Positions 1 to 11,618 of a stretch of 64,000 nucleotides of DNA are shown here, in pieces. The stretch lies in assembly GCA_947623455.1 (NCBI GenBank), contig OX392541.1:8498719-8562718 (forward strand), in the 5' to 3' direction. Each line of letters opens with the position of its first letter. The stretch's first letter is position 1. Source of the DNA: Mimachlamys varia. Taxonomy: Eukaryota; Mollusca; Bivalvia; Pectinida; Pectinidae. Made by a program: the position numbers and the translations under genes. Below the pieces are notes generated by a model, which ran no database searches, had not been told where the DNA came from, and saw only the letters and a program-made list of their open reading frames with translations.

Positions 1-1403
1 TTATCATGAATCAACAGATTTCTTGACTTAACTTGTGGCAATCTTATGGAGAGGAGGTGTTTAATAAGGTATTCTACACACAAAGCTAACGCCAGGCTTG
101 AGGTAGCCAGACTTCACACATTGCTGTTGCTATACAACTGTATACATGTACATATATATAGGGTCTAGCACATGGCCGCTCTCAAGCCACATAACCGGTA
201 TGCATAACTACAAATCACTGACATTTTTGAGTACTTATTTTCGTAATCAATACAATGATTAGTTCGTGAGGATTTAGATTTGCAGATAAACAATAACTGT
301 TCTTTGTTTAATTGTGTCTAAATAAGTGACAAAATTTAATTCCTGCATTTTCTTGCATATTGCCCACACTCCAAAATATTGTTTCAATAATTTAAAATCT
401 TCAGATAGCCCGCTCCGGCATATTGCCTGCAGATTATCTGCTACAAAATAAATAATGATAAGTCAACATTTCTGATATCAACTATCATAAGAATTCTACT
501 GCCAATTTCCAGCACCAAATTTCTCATCCGTTCTTATAAATTATATAATTCAGGCAAACCAATGTTTTGGGATGTACTTGTGAGTTGTATTTACTTGTCA
601 TTCTCATACTAGGACTATAGTATGCACAGGGACACTTTGTCTTTGTACCATAAACAAATACATTTGGAATTAAGATGTTTATTTTCAGTTACAATTTCTT
701 AAGATGTACATGTGTTCCATTTTGGCAGACATCACATAGCCCACACATTTTCTATTTTTAGGAAAACATTTCATCAGCCCGCTTCAAATCAGATTGTCTG
801 CAGGAGGCATTTTTTTTACGTATTAAATCATTTAACCCAAGTGCAATATGCAAGAAATTACTGTCTCCTCACTTGAATTGACACAGAAATAAATCACTCC
901 GAAACATCAGTGATTTATAGCCAATATGATGGCAGGATTTTCAGCTGTAATCTACTAAATATACTGGTGACCAGTAATGACTTATAAATCACTCATCATT
1001 TCGTCCTTTTATATATAGGGACTCACTTTCACTGTTTCCATTCTCAAATCCATAATACGTAATAAACATGATATTATTTTGTATGTAATTTGATATCAAA
1101 TACAAATGAATTCGCTTCAAATTTGAAGTCAAAGAAAATTGCTAAGACAAAAAAAGATACTTTAAAAACAATCTCTTCAACTACATTCCGTTCTTGTCCA
1201 TGTACAGATTTAGATAAAAAACTATGAAACTTGTCAATAATGAATATGAGAATGGAAACCTATTTTCTGTACATATGTATAATATATAAATACCTACCAA
1301 TACACAGGGCTAGTGACACAAGAATATAACTTTGTTTAACATTGTTCAGGGTACATGTATAATATTTACTCAAATGTAGATGACTAAGATTGATGTTAAC
1401 ATC

Positions 1404-1488
1404 TTTAACCCTCAAGAAACCATTTGAACTCTTCCAATTTGAAACTTAGAATAGTTCATAATGAAATTTCCGTGGTGAATGAGTTAAC
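1404..1488. repeat. ~88-bp hairpin repeat, copy A
   Basis: Begins TTTAACCCTCAAGAAACC and ends with GTGAATGAGTTAACT-like sequence. The outer ends are inverted copies of each other, and the middle has the shared CTCTTCCAATTT and AGTTCATAATGAAATTTC blocks. Same family as the copies at 1857, 5416, 6148, 10145, 11560, 27692 and 35568. Confidence 0.7.
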
Positions 1489-1856
1489 TGCTAGTTAAGG
1501 CTTTCACCCACAGATAAAGAATCACAAGCCTTAAAAAGGTGTGCACAGTACAAATGCAAAATTTAAACAGTCCGAACATTCTTCATGTGAACGATTCCGA
1601 AGATGCTATAATATATTGCTTGAATATGATTATGTGCATACAATCCAACTTTTTTTTAAATGAGTCTCTTACAAAAATTTCCACTTGCAAAATGACCAAT
1701 TTTAGATGACCTACCACTTTTTTTGAAAGAGTAATGAAATTTTGAAAGTAGGATAAATTGTCCTTAAGCCTCAATGTTGCAAGAAAATAGACAACTGTAC
1801 GAGGTATGATGATTCAGCAATAAGACGGTCTGAAGAAAGCTACCTAACTTTTCATT

Positions 1857-1949
1857 AACTCATTTATCCCTGAAAATACATGTACTTAGAAACTCTTCCA
1901 GTTCAAAGGGTTGGAATAAATCATGAAATTTCAGAGGTGAATAAGTTGA
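1857..1949. repeat. ~88-bp hairpin repeat, copy B
   Basis: Starts AACTCATTTATCCCTGAAAA and ends with GAGGTGAATAAGTTGACC. It shares the AACTCTTCCAGTTCAAAGG and ATGAAATTTCAG blocks with the other copies. Confidence 0.7.
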
Positions 1950-2455
1950 CCACAGTCTAACACCCTTACTATGTGTTTCTACATTACATGTCAAGTATGA
2001 AGTAACATTTTATTTAGATCAATGTATAATGGCAGTCCATATTTTCAGCTCAATTATTATTAATGAAAAGTAGCATCATGATCATATATCAAAGATCAGG
2101 GATGTTAAATTTCCTCATTTGCCACCAGTATTCTGCCTCGAGAACTTTCGAGACACACCAAAGACTAGAATTTATGAACTTTTCCACGAAAATAATTTAT
2201 TTTTTTCTGGCTCTGAACATACTCTTCGGTACTTCTTCTAGAGTTAAAAGATATATAATTCAGCATAAAAATACTAAGAAGAACACATGAAGAATGAAAG
2301 AACTGGCACTGTGTACATGATCGACGTTTGATGAAAGGTTCAACACGTTTAATCCAATAGCCCTTATCCCAAAAGAGCACTGTTACGTACTCTGAGCGAT
2401 TAAGGGTTTCAACACAATTGATATAATAATTAACCCACCCCCCTAAAGGGTACTG

Positions 2456-4838
2456 TTAGAACTCGGAAGGATAAACAAACGCTTTAACAAGGTAGAGTTT
2501 TTCGTTTTCCTGCTTGAATATTGGGTGTCTTTTATAATGCTCTATCAACTCGTCCAGAGAGCTGAATTTCTGTTGGCCGATCTGGTACAAGCTGTCATTC
2601 ACTTGAACACGAAAATGTTTATTTCGTTCACTCGCTTTTAACACCACGGTAAAGTTCCCAGCCTGTAAAAAGAAAACAGAATTTTAACATTTATTTAGAT
2701 TTACATTTCAAATACATTGTTATACAATGTATAAAACTTCTTAAACTGAATGAAAAGGAATTACTTTTGTGATGATGACCAGCTTTTGTGAATATTTAAC
2801 ATATACAGTCAAACGTCATTATCTCGAAGGCCCCGTTTAATTTGAAGTACTTTATTGATCCCGGCTAGATTTCAAACTAAGTATTCTAACTCGCGTAACT
2901 AGAATACTTGGAAAACTCTTTGGTTGTTTTTTTTTTTGTGGTCCTGCCGATTTTGATTTAACGAGGTTTGACTGTACAGTCCAACTTGGTAAACTTGAAG
3001 TCAACTGGACCATCAGAACACTTTGAGCTGTCCAAGTACGCCAGTTACATGAGTTTGTATGTTATCATAAAGCTTGACTGTGACTGTAAAAATACTTTGA
3101 ATTAAAAGGGGGTTTTCTTAGTTATATCAGTTCGAAATAATCAGTTTCTACTGTATGCACGTACAGTATAAATATATTTATCTTACCAAACATTCATGTA
3201 TAAATAGGGCGTTCATCATCAGCAGGTACAAGAACATGTACGTACAATGTATTATGTACCAAGGTGGACCTATATTTATATTCAATTGTTAACACACTTA
3301 AATAGTACAGGCATGACAGCATTGTTTCAAATATGTGATATACCAGTATAATCATGAATGGTCTGCATCACTAGTGTGATTAATGTAGATCTTTATTCTC
3401 ACTCTGTTACATCAGGATCTGACAACATCTCATAAGAGGTCATGTTCTAGTGACCTTTTGTAGCCCCTTAACTTCACATTTAAGTAGATTGTCTAATAAG
3501 ACGTCAGTTGAAGTTGCAAATAATTCCATTCATATGATTGTACATTAACATGGCTAAACACACAGTTAAGATTATGCAAGCTTTTTCGACCCACAAACAT
3601 CAACCTTCAAAATTCTAGAAGCGGTAATTTAATTGGTTAATGCTAACGGTCACCAGAATGTGAGTGACCCCCTCATATGGGATGTTGTCAGATCCTGATG
3701 TAACTGAGATGCAATTAATATAATAGTGCATATCTTAATTAAGGTAGTGCAAATTCATATCACTACTGTTACAAACAAGACATGATAATTCTTTGCATCC
3801 GAACATGTATTCTAAACAGTACACAATACTTACAGCAGATTCACTGTCACGGATAAGAAAATCTCCTTCATCTGCAAACTTTCTCAACACATCTTCGCAT
3901 TCCTGCCGAGTGATTTTACCGTAGTACCAGTCTTTTTCGGCCATGGGACCAGACACACGGAATTGTTTTCTATTGCCAACAACACTAAGATTTGAGGCAT
4001 TGGATAGACTACTTGTGGATTGTGACTGCGGCGTACAGGAGCTTGTGTTAGTAGCTGTCTCGCCCTCACTGTCCTCGACAGTCTGTACATAGTTCCGAGG
4101 CACAAGCCCCGCCTCCCCACGCCCGTTCCGTGCCTTCCACCACTCGGGATCAACGGGAGGCTTTTCTATGATCACTAACCTTTCCCCTTTTTCGAAACTG
4201 AGTTCCTCTGGGTTCGTACTGTTAAAAGGACATATTGTGGTAACTGTTTCCTGCGTATCCGGTTCTGGCAGTGGAGGTTGGGGGCAATCCAGAGCGGCAG
4301 CTGTAGTGTACATGGACCCGTCATTTTCAGTCTGTTCTAAATCAACATAATTAGATGGAAACCAACCTGTCGTTACATTATCGGCTTTTCTACCCTTCCA
4401 CCAGCCATCAGAAGATTTTTCTAAAACCATCACCCTCTCCCCTTTAGTAAGGGACAGTTCGTCTGGTTGTTGTGCGGCGTACGTAAACTTTGATATGGCT
4501 GGGGAAGGATCACATATTTGTACGTCACTACTAGTACTGTTCTGGTCACTCCCTGTATCTCCATTCCGACTCACCATGGGACTCGTTACGGTAACCTTGC
4601 CCTCCCCTTTGTTTTTTCGACCTAAAGTATTGCGTAAACTGGTGAGAAACTTGGACGTCTTGGATCGCTTGACGAAATTTGACGGCACATAGCCAGACTT
4701 GTTACGACTGTTTTGGACTTTCCACCATCCCCTAGTGTCGTCCAGTAGAACGAGTTTCTCGTTCTTTTTTATGTCAAGTTCTTGAGCATTCTCCGCTTTG
4801 TAGTCATACTTGGCGATGACAATTTGCTCCTCAGCCAT
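2456..4838 (-). CDS. nck: Nck-family SH3/SH2 adaptor protein
   Basis: Cytoplasmic adaptor. In animals Nck binds phosphotyrosine through its SH2 domain and proline-rich actin regulators through three SH3 domains. Two coding exons on the minus strand, 4838-3834 and 2662-2456 (TAA), join in phase 0 to give 403 aa (human NCK1 is about 377). SH3-1 is at about residues 5-58 ([19 protein letters not shown]), SH3-2 112-168 ([13 protein letters not shown]), SH3-3 198-253 and SH2 303-395. The SH2 has WYYGKI and FLIRDSES with the phosphate-binding Arg330. The donor after DSESA reads GTAAGTATT, and the acceptor before AGNFTV follows a T-rich tract. I chose Met at 4838 ([13 protein letters not shown]) because family members start MAEE; an in-frame Met at 4856 would add six residues. 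A 5' noncoding exon begins at an acceptor at 4886. Identification is secure; NCK1 and NCK2 cannot be told apart, as expected for one invertebrate gene. Confidence 0.95.
3374..3723. mobile_element. Foldback (MITE-like) element, copy 1
   Basis: About 350 bp inside the nck intron. The left end runs GTAGATCTTTATTCTCACTC, then GGATCTGACAACATCTCATA and GAGGTCATGTTCTAGTGACC. The right end carries the inverse: a TGAGTGACC block, then GGGATGTTGTCAGATCCTGA. Four relatives occur at 26831, 32070, 35780 and 63403. It has no coding capacity. Confidence 0.75.
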
Positions 4839-4855
4839 GTCAGATGAAGTGGGCA

Positions 4856-4885
4856 TTAGTTACTGGTAGGTGTGAACTGCCACAT
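4856..4885 (-). promoter_or_regulatory. Possible 9-codon upstream ORF in nck 5' UTR
   Basis: If the acceptor CTGTTTCAG ending at 4886 is used, the exon begins directly with an ATG. That reading frame (MWQFTPTSN) ends in TAA, whose last A is the first base of the next ATG (4856), giving a TAATG overlap. The next in-frame start, the conserved MAEE, is 18 nt further on. This is seen in sequence; any effect on translation is inference, and the 5' end of the mRNA is unknown. Confidence 0.35.
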
Positions 4886-5129
4886 CTGAAACAGAAGATG
4901 GACACAATCTTTTTAAGTGTTTGTTATTTGCTTGTGTTGTATTTTTTATTGGTTATTTCAGGACTTGCTAGGTTTTGGTAATGGAGGAAAAGCCAAAGCA
5001 CCAGGAGAAAACATCTAACATGCCAGCTGTCGACTACCAAACATAAAATATAAACTTTAACAATAAATTTTACCAGGTATCTACTTTACAACAATTAGGA
5101 AACAAGTTATCCAACTATGTTAATCATTC

Positions 5130-5300
5130 TTGTTGGCATGGATGTTAGCGTGCAAGGAGTCTTATTGTGGGAGGAAACCGGAAAACCCACATGGTCCGGC
5201 AGGTGACCCCACACCTTTTCACGTCTGGTCAGGGAATCAAACCCAGGCCGCCTTGGTGAAAGGCAAGTGCGCTATCCACTGCACCGCCCAACCACCCCAA
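5130..5300 (-). mobile_element. tRNA-derived SINE fragment
   Basis: On the minus strand the sequence has a tRNA-like half with RNA polymerase III promoter boxes: a box A-like GGTGCAGTGGATAGCGCA at about 5287-5270 and a box B-like GGGTTTGATTC at 5244-5234. A non-tRNA body containing GGGTTTTCCGGTTTCC follows. Box order and spacing fit a SINE better than a functional tRNA, because no complete cloverleaf closes. A degenerate relative of the body may lie near 13090-13180. Confidence 0.65.
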
Positions 5301-5415
5301 ACATAGGCCTTGAACCAATGACACAGTGGGGGAATACCCTTATACTGTATATATATATATTTTTCAATATCCACCTGTGTTAGACAGAAAATGCTCTACA
5401 AAGTCTGTCTGACCA

Positions 5416-5505
5416 TTAACTCATTCACCCCTGAAATTTCATAATGGACTGTACCAATATTTGAATTGGAAGAGTTCAAATGTGTCTTCAGGGGTAAATG
5501 AGTTA
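5416..5505. repeat. ~88-bp hairpin repeat, copy C (best conserved)
   Basis: Ends are inverted copies: TTAACTCATTCACCCCTGAA at the left and TTCAGGGGTAAATGAGTTAA at the right. The whole element can fold into one hairpin. The orientation of the inner AAATTTCATAATG block is reversed relative to copies A and H. Confidence 0.8.
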
Positions 5506-6147
5506 AACTAAATTTTTCAATTTAAATTTGGCCATAACTATGGAAAAATAGGTAGATTGTCACCAAATCAAAACCTGACGAGCATCTAACATCATACACT
5601 GCAATTACATAACAAATCACAGTTCAATACCTACCTCTATCCATTAAAGAGTAAAAGAGCTGAAACAAAATTATAATATTTATTTACACATCATCATATC
5701 CTGCATGGAAAGCTATTTTTTGAGTCAGTTGGGTAATCTCAAAGTTGTAAGTGAGAATTAACTGGTTGTAGATACTTCCCATCAGTGGATAGAGATTAGG
5801 ATCAAAATTTAAAACGTTTTCTGTGTTAATTCACAAACCTCAAAGTCGTTAGTTTCATTCCTGTTTCTTATTTATTACAACATTAAACCTACATTCAGGT
5901 TCCTGCAGTAAAATGTCATTGACAAATGAATTCTGTATTCATGTGGACAAACAACTTTTTTTATTATCCTCCACAAACATTAAACCTGGTCTGCCCTTGT
6001 ATTAAAGCACTTGAAAAATGAAAGGAATTTACCATTAAAGCATGCCCATATTTCTTTATTAAGGTACAATATAAATGTACGCTAAACCTCAAGTGTCCTC
6101 AACAGGAAGCGGCACCAGTTCGTGTTACGGTATTCTAACACCAGTCC

Positions 6148-6231
6148 TTAACTCACTTCCCACTGAAGATACATTTGAACCATTCCAGTTCAAAGGCTGG
6201 GATAGTTCATTATGAAATTTCAGGGATGAAT
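6148..6231. repeat. ~88-bp hairpin repeat, copy D
   Basis: Starts TTAACTCACTTCCCACTGAA. The middle reads CCATTCCAGTTCAAAGGCTG, and it ends ATGAAATTTCAGGGATGAAT. The outer right arm is eroded. Confidence 0.7.
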
Positions 6232-7094
6232 GATCATGATTTAGGCTTGATATCTGAAGTCATTATAACAAAGTATACACATGCATCAAGAATGCACACC
6301 TTACAATATAACTACTTGACCTTCCTGGGATGTTTCGTCTAGAATTTTATTATTGTTGTTCCCTATACAATGGCCGAAAGACAAATCATGGACCATGGAT
6401 GAAAGCCGATTTGGTTAGTCTACCATCAATTGACTCCTGGGCTAAAAACCATACACAAGCCATCAAGTTCTTTGTTTAACAGGAAAAAAATCTAAACAAA
6501 GTTTCATTTCTTTACAATATCTAGTTTCACTTCAATCTAATTATAAGGAAAGAAATGTGAAATCATTAAATATCAAACAATTACAACTGATTAAAATATG
6601 CAGTAGATTTGTGGACAAAGAACAGGAAGGACTAACTGTTGTCAGATACCTTACCCTGGTACTATACATGTAAATGTCAACTAAAAGAAGTTGGTTAATA
6701 ATAATTTTATTCAACACCTGTTCAATGATAAATTCATACTGGTTACCCTTTTAGTTTACAGCTTCAAACATGGACATTTATGCACCTACTGATGTACTCA
6801 AGTTATATGTTTTGAGTAATATGGGATTTAGGTTTGTTTTGATACCTCTCAATATATAAAAGAATAGAAGGTTCATGTACACATATATATAGAGTAGCCT
6901 TGTCTGTCTGTCCATCTAGTCGAGAATGTATCCCACCTCTGAAAGGGTTGCAGCTTCTGACTGAGATAAACTGGTTAGTGTTGGAGGTAATTAATCACAC
7001 TAGGGTCGGTTGGGGTACCTGAAACATCCATATATATTTTAACTGGCATAACCACCTGTAGTAATTATAAAATAGTACACAGTAGAAACTTACA

Positions 7095-7120
7095 GGGGGG
7101 GGGGGGGGGGGGGGGGGGGG
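7095..7120 (+). repeat. Homopolymer G run (26 G)
   Basis: An uninterrupted run of 26 G. Shorter G or C runs occur near 17099, 19205, 24163, 25020 and 58422. Lengths may not be accurate because such runs are prone to sequencing error. Confidence 0.85.
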
Positions 7121-8228
7121 CTTTACACTGTTTACATGTAGTACCCCTCCCCATTATATATTCCAATGCTCTATCTGTCATTAGGGACTATACACGTGTG
7201 TACACAGGCGAGCATATAAATATACAGCCCCCTACAGTGCAAAGCACTATCTTGTCTTCCCTGGACATGTAGGACGTTTGAAGTCGACAAGCACATACAC
7301 TGTACATTATCCTGAAAAACTCATTTTGTTGCCCCCCAAATCAGTAAATCAATCTGCCTATATACCAACACTTGTTCGTGTGGCATCGTTTTTACATCAT
7401 ATGAGGCTAATAGCCTAATACACGTGAATACCAAGATTACCACAAGGGGCGGAAATGGATTTAAATAGAATGTTCCCCCTAGAACCGGCCCCTATGAAGC
7501 CACTTGCCCCATTGATAAAAGTTGGAACCATGTCTTGTAATGCGATCTTTCTGTGGCTAGGCAATGCTAAGATAGGCAGGAAAACACCACAGGGTATAAG
7601 TATGTCAAAGAATTCAGTGCGCATCAAAACTAAATTCCACATCTACTAGTCTAACAGCTATCTCCCTTGCTGCTCAGATAAAAATGTGTATACTTTCTTT
7701 TGATATCTGCGATGCTAAAAACCCACCATTGCAAAACTGGGGAATCCTGAAATGATTTTTCTACTGTTGGAAACCATAAAAACAGCCTTTTTGTATCAAG
7801 TGCTTTTAAGATAAAATGAATTTAAGGCATTCTTAAAGAAATAAACACTGTCTCTTCGTAATCTAAAATGTCTCATATATATTAAATTTATAATCAATAC
7901 CTACATCAAATTTACAGCCATCTACACATAGTTCCCTGGTGGTTGTTTTCATTAGTAAGTTGGAGTTATCACCCCCGGACATGTATATCTAGGAAACTTT
8001 TTCCTAAACAGAGTACAATATTTTGATAGCCGTCATGTTTTTAGAAACATTCAATGTTTTGCCTGCTATTTTCATGTATCATAATTAATAATAATACTAG
8101 CAGTGTTGAAAGTTGCACAGAAATCCTGATCATGGACTCTCCATCACACCAGAAAATAATCCTTTGTTAGCTATTATTATATTCTACTACAATTGAGATA
8201 CGCATTGTATACATATATACTATAAAAC

Positions 8229-8395
8229 TCTGTCATGACCAGGGATGTAAGATAAGGAAATTCAACCCGAGGGGTTTTCAAATTTGGTAAAACCCGAGGC
8301 AAAGCCGAGGGTTTTGCCAAATTTGAAAATCCCGAGGGTGGAATTTCCTTATCTTACATCCCTGGTCATGTCTTACATCCCTGGTCATGACAGAG
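8229..8395. mobile_element. Long foldback element
   Basis: The left arm from 8229 (CTCTGTCATGACCAGGGATG, then TAAGATAAGGAAATTC and AACCCGAGGG) is repeated inverted on the right, ending CATCCCTGGTCATGACAGAG at 8395. Arms are about 65 bp with a short centre around GGCAAAGCC. The outermost right part (CTTACATCCCTGGTCATG) is tandemly duplicated. Sequence up to about 8800, which carries two TGACGTCA octamers, may belong to the same larger repeat. Confidence 0.75.
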
Positions 8396-9502
8396 TATTT
8401 TTCTCTCATTTCAACTACCTGAATAAGCTCAAAAACCATGAAAACACTTTTGACTGGCCACCATTTTGAAAATATCAAATGTTTCCTTGATTTTTTTTTG
8501 ACGAAAACAAATGATACGGCGAGATCGAGCATACCCCATATTTGCAAACATAGTTTGCGCAGAAAAAATAATCTCAGCTTTCTAATGTACACGGTTAAAA
8601 TACCATGAAAGGTTTTAATTTCATCACGTCGCCATTTTTCTTTTTTTGGCATCAGATTTTACCGAACTCGTGACGTCACGACATTGTTGCGCCATTATGA
8701 CGTCACACGGTGGCTGTATTGCATGGGTAGGGGTGTAATACAACCACAGCGATCATATGTGTATTGCCCTAGACAGGCCAGTATTACACACCTAGAAATG
8801 AGAGAATAGTTTATAAATAATTTTACATGTATATAATGTGCAAAAGTCCAATTTTCAGGACCCCTTCCAAAATCTGTAATTAAGTACAATTAAACTTTGT
8901 AAACTTTGATAAATTATTCTTTGAAAGAATGCTCAGGGTGTAAATTTAACACTTGTGCACTCCCTAAATGCAAGTTGATTTCTGAAATTGCGAGTAAAAA
9001 ATTATTGAACTTGCATTTTCAGGCGAGTGGGTATAATGCCTGTTGAAAGGTTTATATATTATTCCAATCTGTACACATGTCAGGAAACATGGTCAACTGT
9101 ATAATACAAATCGTGAAACAGAACCACACACAAATAGTACAATGTCTTAAAAGATTATTTGATCGCAATACAACTGTTATATTTTACATTTTACACCTTG
9201 ACAAATTAAAGTTAAGTCAATTTTCTTAACTATATTGTAAGTTAGACTGATTCAGAATGCATCGTAGAGCTTTCATTATCCACTTCAAAATTACAAGCAA
9301 GTTTCTACTTTGGCGAATTAAAATTTAACCCACTCACCACAAAATGCGAGTTGCTAAAAAAGTTAAATTCTACCCCTGAAGTTACTAGTGACGGGACAAT
9401 GATTGTTTATAATTAATCAATAAGTAATTAACCTTAGTCCTACTTCCGATGCGATCATCAAATATAATTTCTAATAATTGATTTATCGGACATGTATGGA
9501 AC

Positions 9503-9855
9503 AAGATGTATTTTGTTCAAAATAAACAAACTAACAATAGATTTTCCATTGCAAAGGAGCTTTTAAAAAACAAATTATATACTGGTATATATACAAGGTG
9601 TATAACAATTTACAAATTAAAATTCTTTTTATATTGTACAGTAAGATCATGCACTATTATGTAGAACATTCACCACATGATATATGTCAAATCAAGTGTC
9701 ATTAAAAGCAAAATACCTAAAAGCAAAATACCTAAAAGTATCCAAAATTCATTAAGTTTATAAAACAGATTACTTCATCCATTATCAAATCTGTCAGACG
9801 AACCATTTCTAACCAATGATTGGTTAAAATTTTTAACCGATTTCCCAACACTAGA
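9503..9855 (+). repeat. Dispersed repeat shared with 60190-60485, copy 1
   Basis: Shares blocks ATGTATTTTGTTCAAAATAA, CATTCACCACATGATATATG, AAGTGTCATTAAAAGC and TTTCCCAACACTA with the region at 60190-60485, in the same order and orientation. The family is unknown and has no coding sequence. A 14-bp piece (AAAGCAAAATACCT) is doubled in this copy. Confidence 0.65.
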
Positions 9856-10144
9856 AACTTTTTGTTGTGGGACTTTTTACGAATTATTATTTAGAGGAAA
9901 CAAACCTTAATTGACCACCGTGTACATCATGTACAGTAAATATAGACCAGGATTCCAACCCTTGACTTCAGACAATTAAACTAGGCCCCTATTACTCAAA
10001 CCAATAGAGGTACCTCGGCTACGAAAGTGTCCTGACCCAATAACTGTACTACAAGTATCCAAACTGTGGGTACTGTCATTTAGACAGGAAACTCTGAAGC
10101 GGAGTGGCCATCCAGACCATGGGTCAAGTGCGAGGATCATCCTC

Positions 10145-10240
10145 AAATTATTCACCCCAAAATTGAATGATGAACTATATATATATTCCAACATATAAAT
10201 TGGAAGAGTTCATATGCTTTCATGGCATGAATGAATTTGA
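10145..10240. repeat. ~88-bp hairpin repeat, copy E (diverged)
   Basis: Diverged member recognised by ATTCACCCC at the left, AAATTGGAAGAGTTCATATG in the middle and CATGAATGAATTTGAG at the right. Confidence 0.5.
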
Positions 10241-11559
10241 GCAAGCTCTATATATATATCTCCCTCATATTTTCAACTCCACAGCAAAATGTATAAAACA
10301 GAAGCCTAGGTTTCACCTTTGACATTATTACCTTGCTATTTGAACTTTTGTTTCTCAAGTAGAACAGAACTGTTCCCTATATTACATACTTTTGATAAAA
10401 TGGCTATTGCAATAAAATAGCCTTCTGACCTGTTATACCCTTCCTGGACACCAATCGTCCCAGTTCACACTGCACAGATCACATTTATGATATTAACTGG
10501 GAGTTCATTTGGCAAACAGCAGGATCTAGACATGAAACAGTGTGATGAAAAAATACCATACTCCAATTGCAACTTACTTTATTTCTGAATGAATTGATAA
10601 TTGCATTTAAAACAATATCTACCAAAATGTATTTCAAGAAAATACCCGGTATGACACAACATTTTATGAATGAATGCTACTTCACTCTTCATCAATATTT
10701 GATTGGACAAACCTTTCAGTATGAAGTGTAAATCAATATTATTATCTGGCCATTGCTATATATAGCCTTGGCAAAGTTTGAAATAACAAGTTACATGTAT
10801 TTCAAATTCGGAAATTGAATTCAGCAATGGAAAGTATCAAATTTTAGACAAATGATAATCACATTGAAGAAGTTATTATGTCATCAGGTACCTTCAAATA
10901 TCCTAACCACTTTTGTCAACAAGACTTGGTCATTGTCTTCAAGTTAACCCATTTTTAGATATATTCGTTGTAAAATACTGAACATAAATTAAATGATATG
11001 TGTGGTGTATTACATTTGCCTCTAGTACATAGCAGATAAAATCAATATTTCGTGTCTGAAAAACACCCTTGAATGTTTCACAATGTCAGTAATATACAGG
11101 CGATAAAATTCCTAATACTAAACCAATTTCCCTTCCTCAATTTTTTTTCTGATCTCCAATAGATTTCGTGTTTCTCCTGGAGGTACTACCGCTGAGCATT
11201 TTTTCATTACCACTTCCTACGGAGACAAGATGTTGTCTGCTCCTATATGATTTTATGGCCCACAATCACCTGTTTTTATCTCTGCTCCCCAGATAAGACA
11301 AACCTATCCACATTACATCAGATTTCTGTGATGGTTTCACTGCTCGTAGAGATCTACATGTATTTTACATGTTGGGTTACATTCTGGCTGATTGGTTATC
11401 GAACCATCAGCCCATCACTAGGTTCAAAATAGCTATAATTCTAAGTAAATGTAGCAAGGTCATGAATAAATTTATCTTAAAAACTGTCTTAAAATAAACA
11501 CTTCCAACAAAAACTCTCTAATGAACTTGTTCAAAACTAATAAAATAAATATTGTATGT

Positions 11560-11618
11560 AGTAACTCACTCATCCCTAAGATATTTCATAATGAACAAAT
11601 GTGTTTTCAGGGATGAAC
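11560..11618. repeat. ~88-bp hairpin repeat, copy F (internally deleted)
   Basis: Left end TAACTCACTCATCCCTAAG and right end TGTGTTTTCAGGGATGAA are present. The centre is shortened to TTTCATAATGAACAAA. Confidence 0.6.

Larger units (their letters stand above)
1..2455. other. 3' flank of nck, no coding exon seen
   Basis: This stretch lies downstream of the nck stop codon on the minus strand and probably includes its 3' untranslated region. It is AT-rich, with scattered short ORFs that have no recognisable protein character. Two copies of an ~88-bp hairpin repeat lie at 1404-1488 and 1857-1949. I could not identify a poly(A) site with confidence because AATAAA-like strings are common by chance here. 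Confidence 0.5.

Noticed and set aside
3735..3833. Extension of the nck exon past DSESA
   Set aside because: It would truncate the SH2 domain. A strong donor at 3833 and the matching SH2 half at 2662 show that this is intron.
5220..5300. A functional tRNA gene
   Set aside because: A and B boxes are present, but the acceptor stem does not close and a non-tRNA body follows, so a SINE is more likely.
8278..8652. 124-codon minus-strand ORF
   Set aside because: It runs through a foldback repeat and lacks protein-like composition or a known motif.
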